Source: UBA6059 sp040219045 (GTDB lineage: Bacteria; Bacteroidota; Bacteroidia; Cytophagales; Cyclobacteriaceae). From it: a stretch of DNA of 64,000 bases. The DNA is taken from the NCBI GenBank assembly GCA_965229505.1, contig OZ245881.1, positions 5,343,111-5,407,110 on the forward strand, read 5' to 3'. Shown in pieces: positions 55,047 through 63,293 of this stretch (the first letter of the stretch is position 1; each line of letters begins with the position of its first letter). The position numbers and the translations under genes are program-made. Under the pieces are notes generated by a model. The model had not been told where the DNA came from and ran no database searches. It worked only from the letters and a program-made list of their open reading frames with translations.

Positions 55047-55592
55047 ATGAAAATTAACGAAAGAGGACTCCACCGCGATATTGCCTACTTCTACGTTGGC
55101 CTTATCATTTCTTTTTCCATATCCGGGATCGCACTCAATCATCGTAGAAGTTGGAACCCGCAGAAGTACACGTACGAAAAGAAACAGATTGATTACATCA
55201 TTCCTCAAAGCGAATCTGAAATCAATGACGAATGGCTGGCAGAGTTCTCTAGTGCAATAGATGTTGATCAGAGTATTAGGAAGACAACTCTCGAAAACGA
55301 AGAATTCAAAGTTTTTTACGAATACGATGTAGTAACTATAGACGCTAAGACCGGTAAAGGTGAGCACGAGATAATAAAACGAATACCTGTATTGGGTCAG
55401 ATGAGTTTCTTGCACATCACTACGGAACCTATGTGGATTTGGTACTCCGATATTTTCGGTTTGGCCATGATCACTATCGCCATTACCGGGATGTTCATAT
55501 CCAAAGGGAAATTCAGCTTTACACAGCGAGGATGGAAGCTGTCATTGCTAGGCATAATCTTTCCATTCCTGATACTCTACTTGTTCACCTAG
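55047..55592 (+). CDS. PepSY-associated membrane protein
   Basis: 181 residues: helix at about 12-30 (IAYFYVGLIISFSISGIAL, followed by NHRR), long periplasmic loop, then helices about 130-155 (MWIWYSDIFGLAMITIAITGMF) and 162-180. This is the architecture of the PepSY_TM group, often near iron-acquisition or ferric-reductase genes. The loop begins with W-rich motif RRSWNPQKYTYEKKQ. The neighbouring genes do not give a role. Family call is moderate. Confidence 0.75.
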   Translation: MKINERGLHRDIAYFYVGLIISFSISGIALNHRRSWNPQKYTYEKKQIDYIIPQSESEINDEWLAEFSSAIDVDQSIRKTTLENEEFKVFYEYDVVTIDAKTGKGEHEIIKRIPVLGQMSFLHITTEPMWIWYSDIFGLAMITIAITGMFISKGKFSFTQRGWKLSLLGIIFPFLILYLFT

Positions 55593-55738
55593 GGGTTTTG
55601 CTTATCGCCCCACTTAATACATAGGAAATATGCCTACAGGCTTTGATTAAAGCTGTTTTTGTCACTTAAGATATTGATGAACAACTAACAAAACAGCTTG
55701 ACTTTCGTTATCTTTACCTAAGCTATTAGGAAAGATTT

Positions 55739-55975
55739 ATGAAAACAATTAAGAACATTGCAGCTGTTGTCGGCCTTGGGCTAATCGCAATGAGCGTCGC
55801 AGGAAATATCCTCAATTTTAGTAATAACCATGCCTTTTTAATGTTTGGAGTAGTCCTACTCCTGGCGCTGGTTCTTCCCCTTCATATTATTACCACATCC
55901 AATTATGATAAGATTAGAGACGAGGTAATAAAAAATGCAGAGAAGCAACAGGGTTATCAGAATAGGACAGCCTAG
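55739..55975 (+). CDS. Small membrane protein, 78 residues
   Basis: Two membrane helices (about 6-26, AAVVGLGLIAMSVAGNIL, and about 33-55) and a charged C-terminal tail (SNYDKIRDEVIKNAEKQQ). No known motif, and no signal peptide cleavage is obvious. It is short but well-formed; it lies alone, upstream of a gene-free 400 bp stretch. Unknown function. Confidence 0.6.
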   Translation: MKTIKNIAAVVGLGLIAMSVAGNILNFSNNHAFLMFGVVLLLALVLPLHIITTSNYDKIRDEVIKNAEKQQGYQNRTA

Positions 55976-56151
55976 ATTTAATTAGCTACAGATTTTGATT
56001 AAGTGCCTCTTCAATTGACTTTCATCGGTTGAAAAGCGCTGTTCGACGATTAAATTATGAATTTGGACTATAATCCATGCTATCTCCAGATTTATGAATT
56101 ACTTTTAAAGTGTTCATACTTATCCATAGCTGGTTGATAATGAACGAAACG

Positions 56152-56174
56152 AAGCAGGGTCTTGTACCCTGCTT
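56152..56174 (+). terminator. Orphan rho-independent terminator
   Basis: AAGCAGGGT / ACCCTGCTT stem of 9 bp, 5-base loop, followed by TTTCTATTT. It is 177 bp after the previous gene and 210 bp before the next. It may end the 78-residue protein transcript or an unannotated small RNA. Confidence 0.7.
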
Positions 56175-56229
56175 TTTCTATTTAATGGCATTCCGTAATC
56201 CAGACTAGATCAACTTGCACAACTACGGA

Positions 56230-56260
56230 AATGATCATTAACTCCCGGTGAATGATCATT
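56230..56260. promoter_or_regulatory. Two AATGATCATT palindromes, 21 bp apart, upstream of GntP
   Basis: AATGATCATT at 56230-56239 and 56251-56260 are each palindromic and lie two helical turns apart. They may also form one hairpin. About 130-160 bp upstream of the GntP start. Probable operator; factor unknown. Confidence 0.45.
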
Positions 56261-56387
56261 TTTCTCAGACCTTACTGGTTCTTTCTGTCCTCAGGCCTAA
56301 CCTGAAGCATAGTCGCGTGGACTGAAATAATATCAAGAAACAAGAAATGTTTACTTTGCGGAAATTGAACCCAAGCTACAATAGTCA

Positions 56388-57701
56388 ATGCCATTTTTGA
56401 TCATCGCTCTCGGTATAGCAGTACTGCTACTCCTTATCATAAGATTTAAAGTACCCGCGTTTATTGCTCTTGTCATCGTCGCTATTGGTGTTGGACTTGC
56501 ACAAGGGATGCCCGCCTCAGAGGTGCTCAAGTCGATGCAGAATGGTACCGGAGGCACCTTGGGCTATTTGGCGCTTGTACTTGGATTTGGCGCCATGCTA
56601 GGTGGCATATTGGCTGATACCGGAGCTGCCCAGCAGATTACACAAAAACTGGTTTCGGCCTTTGGTGAGTCTAGTATTCAGTGGGCCATGGTACTGACCG
56701 GCTTCATAGTAGGTATCCCAATGTTTTACTCAGTGGGGTTCGTGATGCTCATCCCACTGGTTTTTGCTATCGCAAAAACTTCAAAACTACCGCTGCTTTA
56801 CCTGGCCATCCCAATGGTGGCAGCATTATCCGTGACACATGGCTTCCTGCCTCCCCACCCCGCACCTACTACGCTGGCGGTAATTTATGGAGCTGACATG
56901 AGCATCACTTTTCTCTACGGCCTCATTTTGGCTGTTCCTACTATCATTATCGCTGGGCCACTTTTTGGGCAGACACTCAAAGGCATGGTCACCGAAATAC
57001 CCGAGAACTTGTTCACACTTAAGGAGATTGATGAACACACTCCATCTTTCGCCAGCAGCCTGGGCACAGCATTGATACCGGTGATCTTGATGGGCCTATC
57101 CGCTTTGCTTAAGCTCAACCTACCGGAAGATCACTTCATCCTGCCAGTAGTGTCTTTCGTTGGGGAGCCAGTGATGGCGCTTCTGATCGCACTGCTCATC
57201 TCTATTTACACCCTCGGAATAAGAATGGGCAAAAAGATGTCAGCTATCGCAGACATCTGCCTTCAGTCGGTGAAAGGCATTGCAATGATCCTGTTGATTA
57301 TTGGTGCGGGAGGCGGGTTTAAGCAGATTCTTATAGACAGTGGTACGAGTGATGCCATTATTCAGTCCCTCCAGGGCACAGACATCTCACCCATTGTACT
57401 GGCCTGGTCAATTGCCGCAGCGCTAAGAATTGCCCTGGGTTCAGCCACAGTAGCTGCCTTGACTGCTGCGGGTATTGCTTCACCCCTCATCGCTACCACC
57501 AGCGTGAGCCCTGAAATATTAGTACTGGCAACCGGGGCAGGTAGCCTCACATTCTCACAGGTCAATGATACAGGCTTCTGGATGTTCAAGGAATATTTCA
57601 ATCTCACCATATGGCAGACCTTCAAGACCTGGACGGTTATGGAAACGCTCGTCTCTTTTATTGGTTTGGCAGGCTGTCTGATCCTGGAGCGGTTGGTTTA
57701 G
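56388..57701 (+). CDS. GntP family permease
   Basis: 437 residues with about 12-14 membrane helices. The GntP family signature occurs: GTGGTLGYLALVLGFGAMLGG (about 52-72), YSVGFVMLIPLVFAIAKTSK, HGFLPPHPAPTTLAVIYGADM and AALRIALGSATVAALTAAGI. GntP members carry gluconate and other sugar acids, or D-serine (DsdX). The nearby convergent PLP enzyme of the D-threonine-aldolase type suggests D-serine or D-threonine uptake here. Monocistronic or followed by the small gene at 57832. Confidence 0.9.
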   Translation: MPFLIIALGIAVLLLLIIRFKVPAFIALVIVAIGVGLAQGMPASEVLKSMQNGTGGTLGYLALVLGFGAMLGGILADTGAAQQITQKLVSAFGESSIQWAMVLTGFIVGIPMFYSVGFVMLIPLVFAIAKTSKLPLLYLAIPMVAALSVTHGFLPPHPAPTTLAVIYGADMSITFLYGLILAVPTIIIAGPLFGQTLKGMVTEIPENLFTLKEIDEHTPSFASSLGTALIPVILMGLSALLKLNLPEDHFILPVVSFVGEPVMALLIALLISIYTLGIRMGKKMSAIADICLQSVKGIAMILLIIGAGGGFKQILIDSGTSDAIIQSLQGTDISPIVLAWSIAAALRIALGSATVAALTAAGIASPLIATTSVSPEILVLATGAGSLTFSQVNDTGFWMFKEYFNLTIWQTFKTWTVMETLVSFIGLAGCLILERLV

Positions 57702-57831
57702 CCACCCTGCTTCATCGATAATTTGGCTTAGCTCATGGCTTCTGAAGTCGGCTTAACCTAAATCGGATTGCCTGGTCTTAGCGCAAACTCTATTTTTTCC
57801 TATCTTAACCGCATAACCTAAATCCATTTCT

Positions 57832-58002
57832 ATGAATAATATCGTGTATATCGTGGCTCTTGTAGCTGCAGTTTGGGTACTCTACGAAGTATGGACCCAG
57901 CAAAAAGGAATGTCAACCGGATCAAAAATCATCTGGTCGATTTGTGCTTTGTTGTTCAGCATCATTACGGCCATCGTATACTTCTTCATGAAGAAACGAT
58001 AG
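57832..58002 (+). CDS. Small PLDc_N-like membrane protein, 56 residues
   Basis: ATG 57832 to TAG 58002. MNNIVYIVALVAAVWVLYEV, then WTQQKGMSTGSK, then a second helix ICALLFSIITAIVYFFMKKR. The helix - short polar loop with G-x-S - helix arrangement and final FFMKKR match the PLDc_N (phospholipase D N-terminal) family of small membrane proteins. 131 bp after the GntP gene and ended by a hairpin. Role unknown. Confidence 0.75.
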   Translation: MNNIVYIVALVAAVWVLYEVWTQQKGMSTGSKIIWSICALLFSIITAIVYFFMKKR

Positions 58003-58021
58003 CTGCACAGTCAAATACCTA

Positions 58022-58056
58022 GAAAGTCATTTTACCAATGTAGTAAAATGGCTTTC
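58022..58056. terminator. Bidirectional terminator
   Basis: GAAAGTCATTTTAC / GTAAAATGGCTTTC: 14-bp stem (one G-T pair) with 7-base loop, between the small membrane protein and the convergent D-amino-acid enzyme gene. Confidence 0.8.
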
Positions 58057-58070
58057 GTATTAAATACGTT

Positions 58071-59177
58071 TCAATAATGATCAAGCAGCTCTCCACTGAG
58101 CGTTCTGTAACCTTTCATCGCCTCAGCAGTAAGACAAGAGTGAACTGGCAATACGCCGATAAGATCCCCAACGCTGTATTGTGATAACTGAGCTGCGGGC
58201 ATCTTGATGATCCCGTGCTCCTGACTTAGTGAGGACACATGCCCCGCTCTCTTGGCGACATGCCACCCATTGGCACTAAGCCCTACCGGAAAACCAAACA
58301 CCTCTGTTCCATCTACGTTGATACGATCTTTAGAAAAGTGAACACCTCCTCCATAGACCACTAGCTCCCCTCGCTCCGGATAAACCCCTACTATGGGACA
58401 AGCCATGCAAACAGCAATATCACCCAATTCACATGAACCGATTTGCCATTGGGCAAGGTCGTAGAAGATGAAATTGCCCGGTCTCATCTCATCAAAGTCG
58501 GAGAAGTTTTCCACGGTGCTGAAAGCCGGCGTATCACCAACGCTAATGATAATTTCGGGATGCTGCTCCTTAAACCGGTTGAGTCTCTTGAACAAATCAA
58601 ATGAAGCTTGGTGGGCAGATATGATTTCCTGCTCGCCCCTTGATTTGTAAGTATGTCCATTATGAATGAGAAAGCCTTTCCAATTGATGGACGGAGCTGA
58701 TTCTACCTGACTTACCAACTCATTCAACCCTTGAGTATCTTCAATATCCATCCCGGTGCGGTGATAGCCTGCATCCACTTCGATGAACAGCCCAATACCC
58801 TGGAGGCCCCAGCTGTCAATTCTTTGAATTGTGTCCTTGCTGTCCGCAATCAGATTAAGTTTTATTCTATCGTGTAGATCAGCAATGGCCTTATTCTCAA
58901 GCACATTGGTGGGAAAAGCAATCGTAATATCATCCCAACCGTCTTCGGCAAAATACTTCGCCATACCCACAGAACTCACCGTAACCTTATGGATATCTCT
59001 TTCACGATAGTGCCTGGCAATCATTCTGCTTTGATGGGTCTTAAAATGAGGGCGAAATGTCAACCCGCTAGATCTGCTTTTGGAAACCATCCGATCAAGA
59101 TTCGCAATTAGAATATCCTCATCGACCAGCAACGTTGGTACTAGAATGTCATTCATGTTCATTGAATTCAGAGACAA
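58071..59177 (-). CDS. PLP-dependent D-threonine aldolase / D-serine dehydratase-like enzyme
   Basis: 368 residues, alanine-racemase-like N-terminal barrel with PLP lysine at 46 (FRPHFKTHQS) and a C-terminal D-ser_dehydrat domain. GGGVHFSKDR and the metal-binding His/Cys of PVHSCLTAEAMKGY (about 347-360) are the marks of D-threonine aldolase and DSD1 proteins, which cleave D-threonine or dehydrate D-serine with zinc or manganese. Starts at 59177, 59162 or 59156. Faces the GntP transporter, and may use its substrate. Confidence 0.9.
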   Translation of the reverse strand: MSLNSMNMNDILVPTLLVDEDILIANLDRMVSKSRSSGLTFRPHFKTHQSRMIARHYRERDIHKVTVSSVGMAKYFAEDGWDDITIAFPTNVLENKAIADLHDRIKLNLIADSKDTIQRIDSWGLQGIGLFIEVDAGYHRTGMDIEDTQGLNELVSQVESAPSINWKGFLIHNGHTYKSRGEQEIISAHQASFDLFKRLNRFKEQHPEIIISVGDTPAFSTVENFSDFDEMRPGNFIFYDLAQWQIGSCELGDIAVCMACPIVGVYPERGELVVYGGGVHFSKDRINVDGTEVFGFPVGLSANGWHVAKRAGHVSSLSQEHGIIKMPAAQLSQYSVGDLIGVLPVHSCLTAEAMKGYRTLSGELLDHY

Positions 59178-59211
59178 TTATTCTGTAATTTAAGACTTCA
59201 ATTCTTCAGTT

Positions 59212-59940
59212 ATGAAACGATACTTTGTCTACCTCGCTTTTGGGATTGCGATAGCGGCATGTGAGCCGGCTACTCAGGAAAACTCAGAAGATCAAAAACC
59301 CGCAGAGCCATCCGAATTTAGGATGGAGCGTTTCTACGCTTCATTTGAGAATTGTGAAAGCACTGATGAGAACTGTACCTACTTCGAAGTGTCGTATCCC
59401 GTTTTTGAAGGCGCAAGCCTCGAGGCTGTTAATCAGTTTATTAGCGACATTAAGTCCCCAGTCTTTGACCCAGACCTTAGAACGCTACCCCTGGACAGCA
59501 TTGCCTTGGATTTCATTACCAATTATGCCGAATTCAAACGTGATTTCCCTGAGAGCAGCCAGAGTTGGTTCACAAAACATCAAATCACCGTAGAGAATGA
59601 GGTTGATTCGGCAATTTTAATTGCTGCAGCCATCAATGAATATGGCGGTGGTGCTCATGGCAACTACGCCATTAACTACTATCAGGTGAATAAAGCTACA
59701 GGCAAACCTATTGTGCTCGCGGACCTGTACTCGCAGGAGGAAGTGGATCGCATGGGCACCATTATGTCAGTAAGTATCGACCCCTCCATTTCTCTGCTTA
59801 CAGAGACCATCACCCCCAACGAAAACTTCATACTCAGCAATGACAGTATCACCTTCATATATAACCCGTATGAAATCGCTCCCTACTCGGAAGGTGTCAT
59901 TAGACTGAGTCTTCCGCGTGACCAAAGTCCGATCATGTAG
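59212..59940 (+). CDS. DUF3298/DUF4163-type lipoprotein
   Basis: 242 residues with lipoprotein signal (Cys17, IAAC). The mature part: YFEVSYPVFEGASLEAVNQFI (DUF4163-like), EYGGGAHGNYAINYYQVNKATG, then LADLYSQEE and the C-terminal DSITFIYNPYEIAPYSEGVIRLSLP (DUF3298/RsiV-like). The GGAHGN and YNPYEIAPYSEG motifs are typical. Homologues include RsiV and PdaC. It could bind lysozyme-like or peptidoglycan ligands; not shown. Divergent from the D-amino-acid enzyme. Confidence 0.85.
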   Translation: MKRYFVYLAFGIAIAACEPATQENSEDQKPAEPSEFRMERFYASFENCESTDENCTYFEVSYPVFEGASLEAVNQFISDIKSPVFDPDLRTLPLDSIALDFITNYAEFKRDFPESSQSWFTKHQITVENEVDSAILIAAAINEYGGGAHGNYAINYYQVNKATGKPIVLADLYSQEEVDRMGTIMSVSIDPSISLLTETITPNENFILSNDSITFIYNPYEIAPYSEGVIRLSLPRDQSPIM

Positions 59941-60037
59941 GTCACTCAGGGTCGTGTTTATCGTTAAAACTTGAATAAACAAGAGAATACTCTTTCTCAT
60001 GCGCAAGTTTCTTCTTTGATTGACCTCTAATCAATAA

Positions 60038-60622
60038 ATGCAGGCATTGTTGGAAGACCAAGCACTGGTAGATGATCTAAAAGTCGGTTCGGAGGAGGCC
60101 TTCCGCACCCTTGTAGAGTTATATCAGCGACTTGTCTACAATACTTCCCTGGGACTACTTAGATCGGAAAGTGAAGCTGAAGACGTCTCTCAAGAAGTAT
60201 TTATTGAGGTTTTCCAGTCAATTGAAAAGTTCAAAGGAGAATCTAAATTGTCAACCTGGATTTACAGAATTGCGGTAACAAAATCGCTGGAGTTGATGCG
60301 GTACAAGAAAAGGAAAAAAAGATTCGCCCCGATACTCGGTTTGTTTAACTCCGACGGAGAGCAGATGGTGGAGCCACCAGACTTTGTTCATCCAGGCATC
60401 AAGCTGGAGCAAAAGGAGAATGCTGCCATGCTTTTCGGTGCTATTGACCGCCTACCGGAAAGCCAACAGACAGCATTTACTCTTCATAAGATACAAGGGC
60501 TCAGTTATCAGGAAATCTCCAGCATCATGAATACGTCTTTATCATCGGTAGAATCTCTGATGCACAGAGCCAAATCAAATTTGAAAAAACACTTAACCAC
60601 CTACTATTATGAATCACAATAA
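60038..60622 (+). CDS. ECF RNA polymerase sigma factor
   Basis: 194 residues. Region 2 (AFRTLVELYQRLVYNTSLGLLRSESEAEDVSQEVFIEVFQSI, about 22-65) and KLSTWIYRIAVTKSLELMRYKKRKKRF; region 4 (LPESQQTAFTLHKIQGLSYQEISSIMNTSLSSVESLMHRAKSNLKK, about 138-185). No N-terminal extension. It overlaps the next gene by 14 bp. With the downstream membrane protein and a Spy/CpxP-like protein it forms an envelope-stress-type operon. Confidence 0.95.
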   Translation: MQALLEDQALVDDLKVGSEEAFRTLVELYQRLVYNTSLGLLRSESEAEDVSQEVFIEVFQSIEKFKGESKLSTWIYRIAVTKSLELMRYKKRKKRFAPILGLFNSDGEQMVEPPDFVHPGIKLEQKENAAMLFGAIDRLPESQQTAFTLHKIQGLSYQEISSIMNTSLSSVESLMHRAKSNLKKHLTTYYYESQ

Positions 60623-60974
60623 GAACAATACGGATGATCGAGAAGAAAAAGATGCAGAATCATTCGTGAATGAGGTGATGAGTAGTCTTGATCACATAGA
60701 AATGGTTAATCCATCGCCCTTCTTCTACACCAGAGTGAAGAGTCGCTTGGATAGAAGCATAGAAACCATTTCAGAAGTGGGTTGGCTGACAGCATTTTTT
60801 CAAAGTCGATGGGCCATGGGGTCAATTGCGCTGCTTATGCTCATCAATTTGAGCGTAGTATTATACAGCTACGACCTGGAGGATATTCCGGTAGGTCAAA
60901 CCGCCAAAATGGAGGTGCTCATCGATGAGTATCAGCTTGAATACACATCGATGTACAGCTATATAGAAGAATGA
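60609..60974 (+). CDS. Membrane protein, putative anti-sigma factor
   Basis: 121 residues. Hydrophilic N terminus (about 70 residues), one membrane helix (RWAMGSIALLMLINLSVVLYSY) and a short periplasmic tail ending YTSMYSYIEE. This topology and its position directly after an ECF sigma gene, overlapping by 14 bp, suggest an anti-sigma factor. It lacks the zinc-binding HXXXCXXC motif of ZAS domains, so the assignment is by context only. Stops 13 bp before the Spy-like gene. Confidence 0.7.
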   Translation: MNHNKNNTDDREEKDAESFVNEVMSSLDHIEMVNPSPFFYTRVKSRLDRSIETISEVGWLTAFFQSRWAMGSIALLMLINLSVVLYSYDLEDIPVGQTAKMEVLIDEYQLEYTSMYSYIEE

Positions 60975-60987
60975 TAAAATCAGAATC

Positions 60988-61446
60988 ATGAGTAAAAAAA
61001 CTATAACTATCGGGCTTATCGTAATGGTCGTCATCAATTTGGTGCTGATTGCGATGATCGTACTTCACTCTACCGGACACGACAGGTCAAGGAGACCCTC
61101 CTCACATATGCTGGTGAGGCAGCTAGACCTAAACGAGGCACAGGAAGTGCAATTTGAAGGTTTGAGAAAAGATCATTTTGCAGTGGTAGAACCTAAAATG
61201 GATAGGATCAGAGACTTGAAGAAATCTCTGATGAACGCGAAGGACAGCAACGAGGCTCAGCGACTTGCGAAAGATATTGGTCAGCTGGAAGGTGAGATTG
61301 ACTTCTTGACCTTTGAACACTTCAGGAGAATAAGGGAGATGTGTACTCCTGAGCAGAAGCAGAAAATGGATGAGATTAAGCAGCGCATTTCCGAAAGGAT
61401 GTCAGAAGGAAAGCATCGCAATCATAGCTCAAGAAATGACCGATAA
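60988..61446 (+). CDS. Spy/CpxP-like periplasmic protein
   Basis: 152 residues. Membrane anchor (ITIGLIVMVVINLVLIAMIVL) followed by a helical periplasmic domain with LDLNEAQEVQFEGLRKDHF, two LTXXQ-like motifs (LNEAQ about 49 and CTPEQKQKMDEIKQ about 118). This fits Spy/CpxP or a heavy-metal-resistance-like sensor. Together with the sigma factor it likely forms a stress-sensing operon. A His- and Arg-rich tail follows. Confidence 0.85.
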   Translation: MSKKTITIGLIVMVVINLVLIAMIVLHSTGHDRSRRPSSHMLVRQLDLNEAQEVQFEGLRKDHFAVVEPKMDRIRDLKKSLMNAKDSNEAQRLAKDIGQLEGEIDFLTFEHFRRIREMCTPEQKQKMDEIKQRISERMSEGKHRNHSSRNDR

Positions 61447-61453
61447 TGCCTAA

Positions 61454-62230
61454 TTAGTCCTCAACCAGAACGCCCACAGGGCAGTGATCTGATCCATAAT
61501 GCTCGTTGAAGATCAACGCATCTTTGACTTTACTCATCAGGCCTTCACTGATCAGGAAATAGTCTATCCGCCAACCCACATTTCGCTCACGGGCTTTGAA
61601 TCTGTAATTCCACCAGCTGTACTTCACCTCATCAGGGTAGAAATGTCTGAAGCTATCAACAAACCCATTGTCAAGCCAATGGCTCAAGCCGTCGATCTCA
61701 CGCTGGGTGTAACCTGCTGACTTGTTATAGTTTGCTTTCGGGCGCGCAATATCAAGCTCTGTGTGCGCGACGTTTAGATCACCATTGACAATGACCGGCT
61801 TTCGCGCTTCAAGTCCCTTGCAGTAATCGAAAAATGCTCTGTCCCAGGATTCACGGTAGTCTATTCGCTTGAGTCCTTCCCCAGAGTTGGGCACGTACAC
61901 CACTACGACGAAGTATTCCGCATACTCAGCTGTGATGACTCTTCCCTCCTGATCATGCTCAGGGTGTCCTATGTCATAGGTCACATTGATTGGTTCGACC
62001 TTGGAGATAATTGCTGTTCCGGAATATCCTTTGCGTGCTTTTGACTCATTACCATAAATATGATACCCTTCGAGCGGAGTAAGCGCTTCCTTGGTAGCAT
62101 CTACAGTGGCCTTCGTTTCCTGAAGGCATAGCACATCAGGATCCATCGTGCTCACATCATCAAAAAAATCCTTCTTCGTAATAGCACGAATACCATTGAC
62201 ATTCCAGGAAACCAGCTTAGAAATACCCAT
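61454..62230 (-). CDS. xth: Exodeoxyribonuclease III
   Basis: 258 residues, all key AP endonuclease/exonuclease III sites: LVSWNVNGIRA (Asn), CLQETKA (Glu about 38), YSGTAIIS, VVYVPNSGEG, VNGDLNVAHTELDIARPK (Asp, Asn about 147-149), GWRIDYFLIS and SDHCPVGV (Asp/His). Removes 3' blocks and cuts AP sites in DNA repair. Ends 7 bp from the convergent Spy-like gene. Confidence 0.96.
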   Translation of the reverse strand: MGISKLVSWNVNGIRAITKKDFFDDVSTMDPDVLCLQETKATVDATKEALTPLEGYHIYGNESKARKGYSGTAIISKVEPINVTYDIGHPEHDQEGRVITAEYAEYFVVVVYVPNSGEGLKRIDYRESWDRAFFDYCKGLEARKPVIVNGDLNVAHTELDIARPKANYNKSAGYTQREIDGLSHWLDNGFVDSFRHFYPDEVKYSWWNYRFKARERNVGWRIDYFLISEGLMSKVKDALIFNEHYGSDHCPVGVLVED

Positions 62231-62246
62231 AGGGTAAATATAGAAA

Positions 62247-62270
62247 GACCTGCCTGAAAACAGGCAGGTC
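62247..62270. terminator. 10-bp hairpin upstream of exonuclease III
   Basis: GACCTGCCTG / CAGGCAGGTC with loop AAAA. On the minus strand a T-rich stretch (TTTCTATATTT) follows, so it could end the small upstream gene at 62311. It lies 17 bp before the xth start and could also influence its translation. Confidence 0.65.
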
Positions 62271-62310
62271 CACTAGCTAAACGAGATAACTACCAACTAA
62301 ATGGTAAACT

Positions 62311-62484
62311 TCAATACATTTCAGGCTCAGCCAGATTCTTCTGATTTCTAATCCAGTGCTTTAATGCCTGCGCCTCAGCGTCACTCAGTATCCTTAATGA
62401 CTTCCTATATTCCTTCCTGAACAAGGATCGGTCAAAACTGACTTTACCTAGAATTACCTTACAATAGTTGAACATATTTGGCAT
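62311..62484 (-). CDS. Small protein, 57 residues
   Basis: ATG 62484 to TGA 62311: MPNMFNYCKVILGKVSFDRS, then LFRKEYRKSLRILSDAEAQA, then LKHWIRNQKNLAEPEMY. Regular amphipathic helices with many Lys/Arg and a final acidic tail. Similar short proteins occur widely in Bacteroidota next to unrelated genes; I cannot name a family with certainty. No membrane helix or signal. Ended by a hairpin at 62247-62270. Confidence 0.65.
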   Translation of the reverse strand: MPNMFNYCKVILGKVSFDRSLFRKEYRKSLRILSDAEAQALKHWIRNQKNLAEPEMY

Positions 62485-62638
62485 AACTTTTTTACTGTTT
62501 TAATAGTATTACTATCATAAACGATAGCTTCACAATATTGTTTTGAAAATGTTGACGGAATCTTCAATAAAACCTTGGCATCAATGTTGTAAAGTGGAAA
62601 AGAAGATTTTACTATAAATTTGAATTAAAATACATCTT

Positions 62639-63220
62639 ATGAATAAGCTGATACTTTCTCTATCGATCATCTTCTTGGGAACTGCTCTCTATGCGCAGGA
62701 TACGACAGAAGAGCAAGAATTGAGTCTTGAGCAGGAGTTTGACCAGTTAGTTACTGAGTGGGAAACCTTGTCTGCTGACTTGAGTACGTACTCCGGCCTT
62801 AAGTCTTATTGTACCATAGATGCCTATCGGGCTAATGTGATCAACACTTTGGGCATCATACATCATTATGATTCGCTGGTACTAAAGATCATCACCGACC
62901 CTACCGAAATGGCGCTACTTGATGACAAAGAACAAAAAGCCACTCTTAAGGAAATAGAGAAGTTTGAGAATGAGTACAGTACAACGGCGTTCATGATCAA
63001 ACTCAAAGATGAATGCAGTTTTCGCAGAGAGATCGAGCATGATAAGAAATACTCGAAGAATGACATTGGGGCTAACTCCTATGATGGCCAAATCCTTTTA
63101 CTGGAAACTGACCTGAAAAAATACATCAAGCATATTGACTCAAGAGTTGAGCACATAGACAAGCACGTTCATAAGCTTCACATCGATGATGTAAGGGCTT
63201 ATGACAAATCTGAACAATAG
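62639..63220 (+). CDS. Secreted helical protein of unknown function
   Basis: 193 residues, signal peptide MNKLILSLSIIFLGTALYAQ. The mature protein is helical and highly charged, with two cysteines (Cys58 and Cys127) that might form a disulfide, and a His-rich C-terminal section (HIDKHVHKLHIDDVRAYDKS). A TAAATTTG box at 62615-62622 fits the -7 consensus. No recognisable domain. Strong terminator follows. Confidence 0.7.
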   Translation: MNKLILSLSIIFLGTALYAQDTTEEQELSLEQEFDQLVTEWETLSADLSTYSGLKSYCTIDAYRANVINTLGIIHHYDSLVLKIITDPTEMALLDDKEQKATLKEIEKFENEYSTTAFMIKLKDECSFRREIEHDKKYSKNDIGANSYDGQILLLETDLKKYIKHIDSRVEHIDKHVHKLHIDDVRAYDKSEQ

Positions 63221-63238
63221 GTCAGTATCCAAAAAAGT

Positions 63239-63276
63239 AAAAAGGCCACTATCGACAACTAGATAGTGGCCTTTTT
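63239..63276 (+). terminator. Strong rho-independent terminator
   Basis: AAAAAGGCCACTATC / GATAGTGGCCTTTTT, 15-bp stem, 8-base loop, T-run; 18 bp after the preceding stop. Confidence 0.95.
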
Positions 63277-63293
63277 TGTGTCTATATACTGCT

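Larger units (their letters stand above)
55976..56387. other. 412-bp gene-free stretch with hairpin and paired palindromes
   Basis: No frame longer than about 26 codons. It contains a terminator-like hairpin at 56152-56174 without a matching gene and paired AATGATCATT palindromes at 56230-56260 upstream of GntP. A small RNA ending at the hairpin is possible but not shown. Confidence 0.5.
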
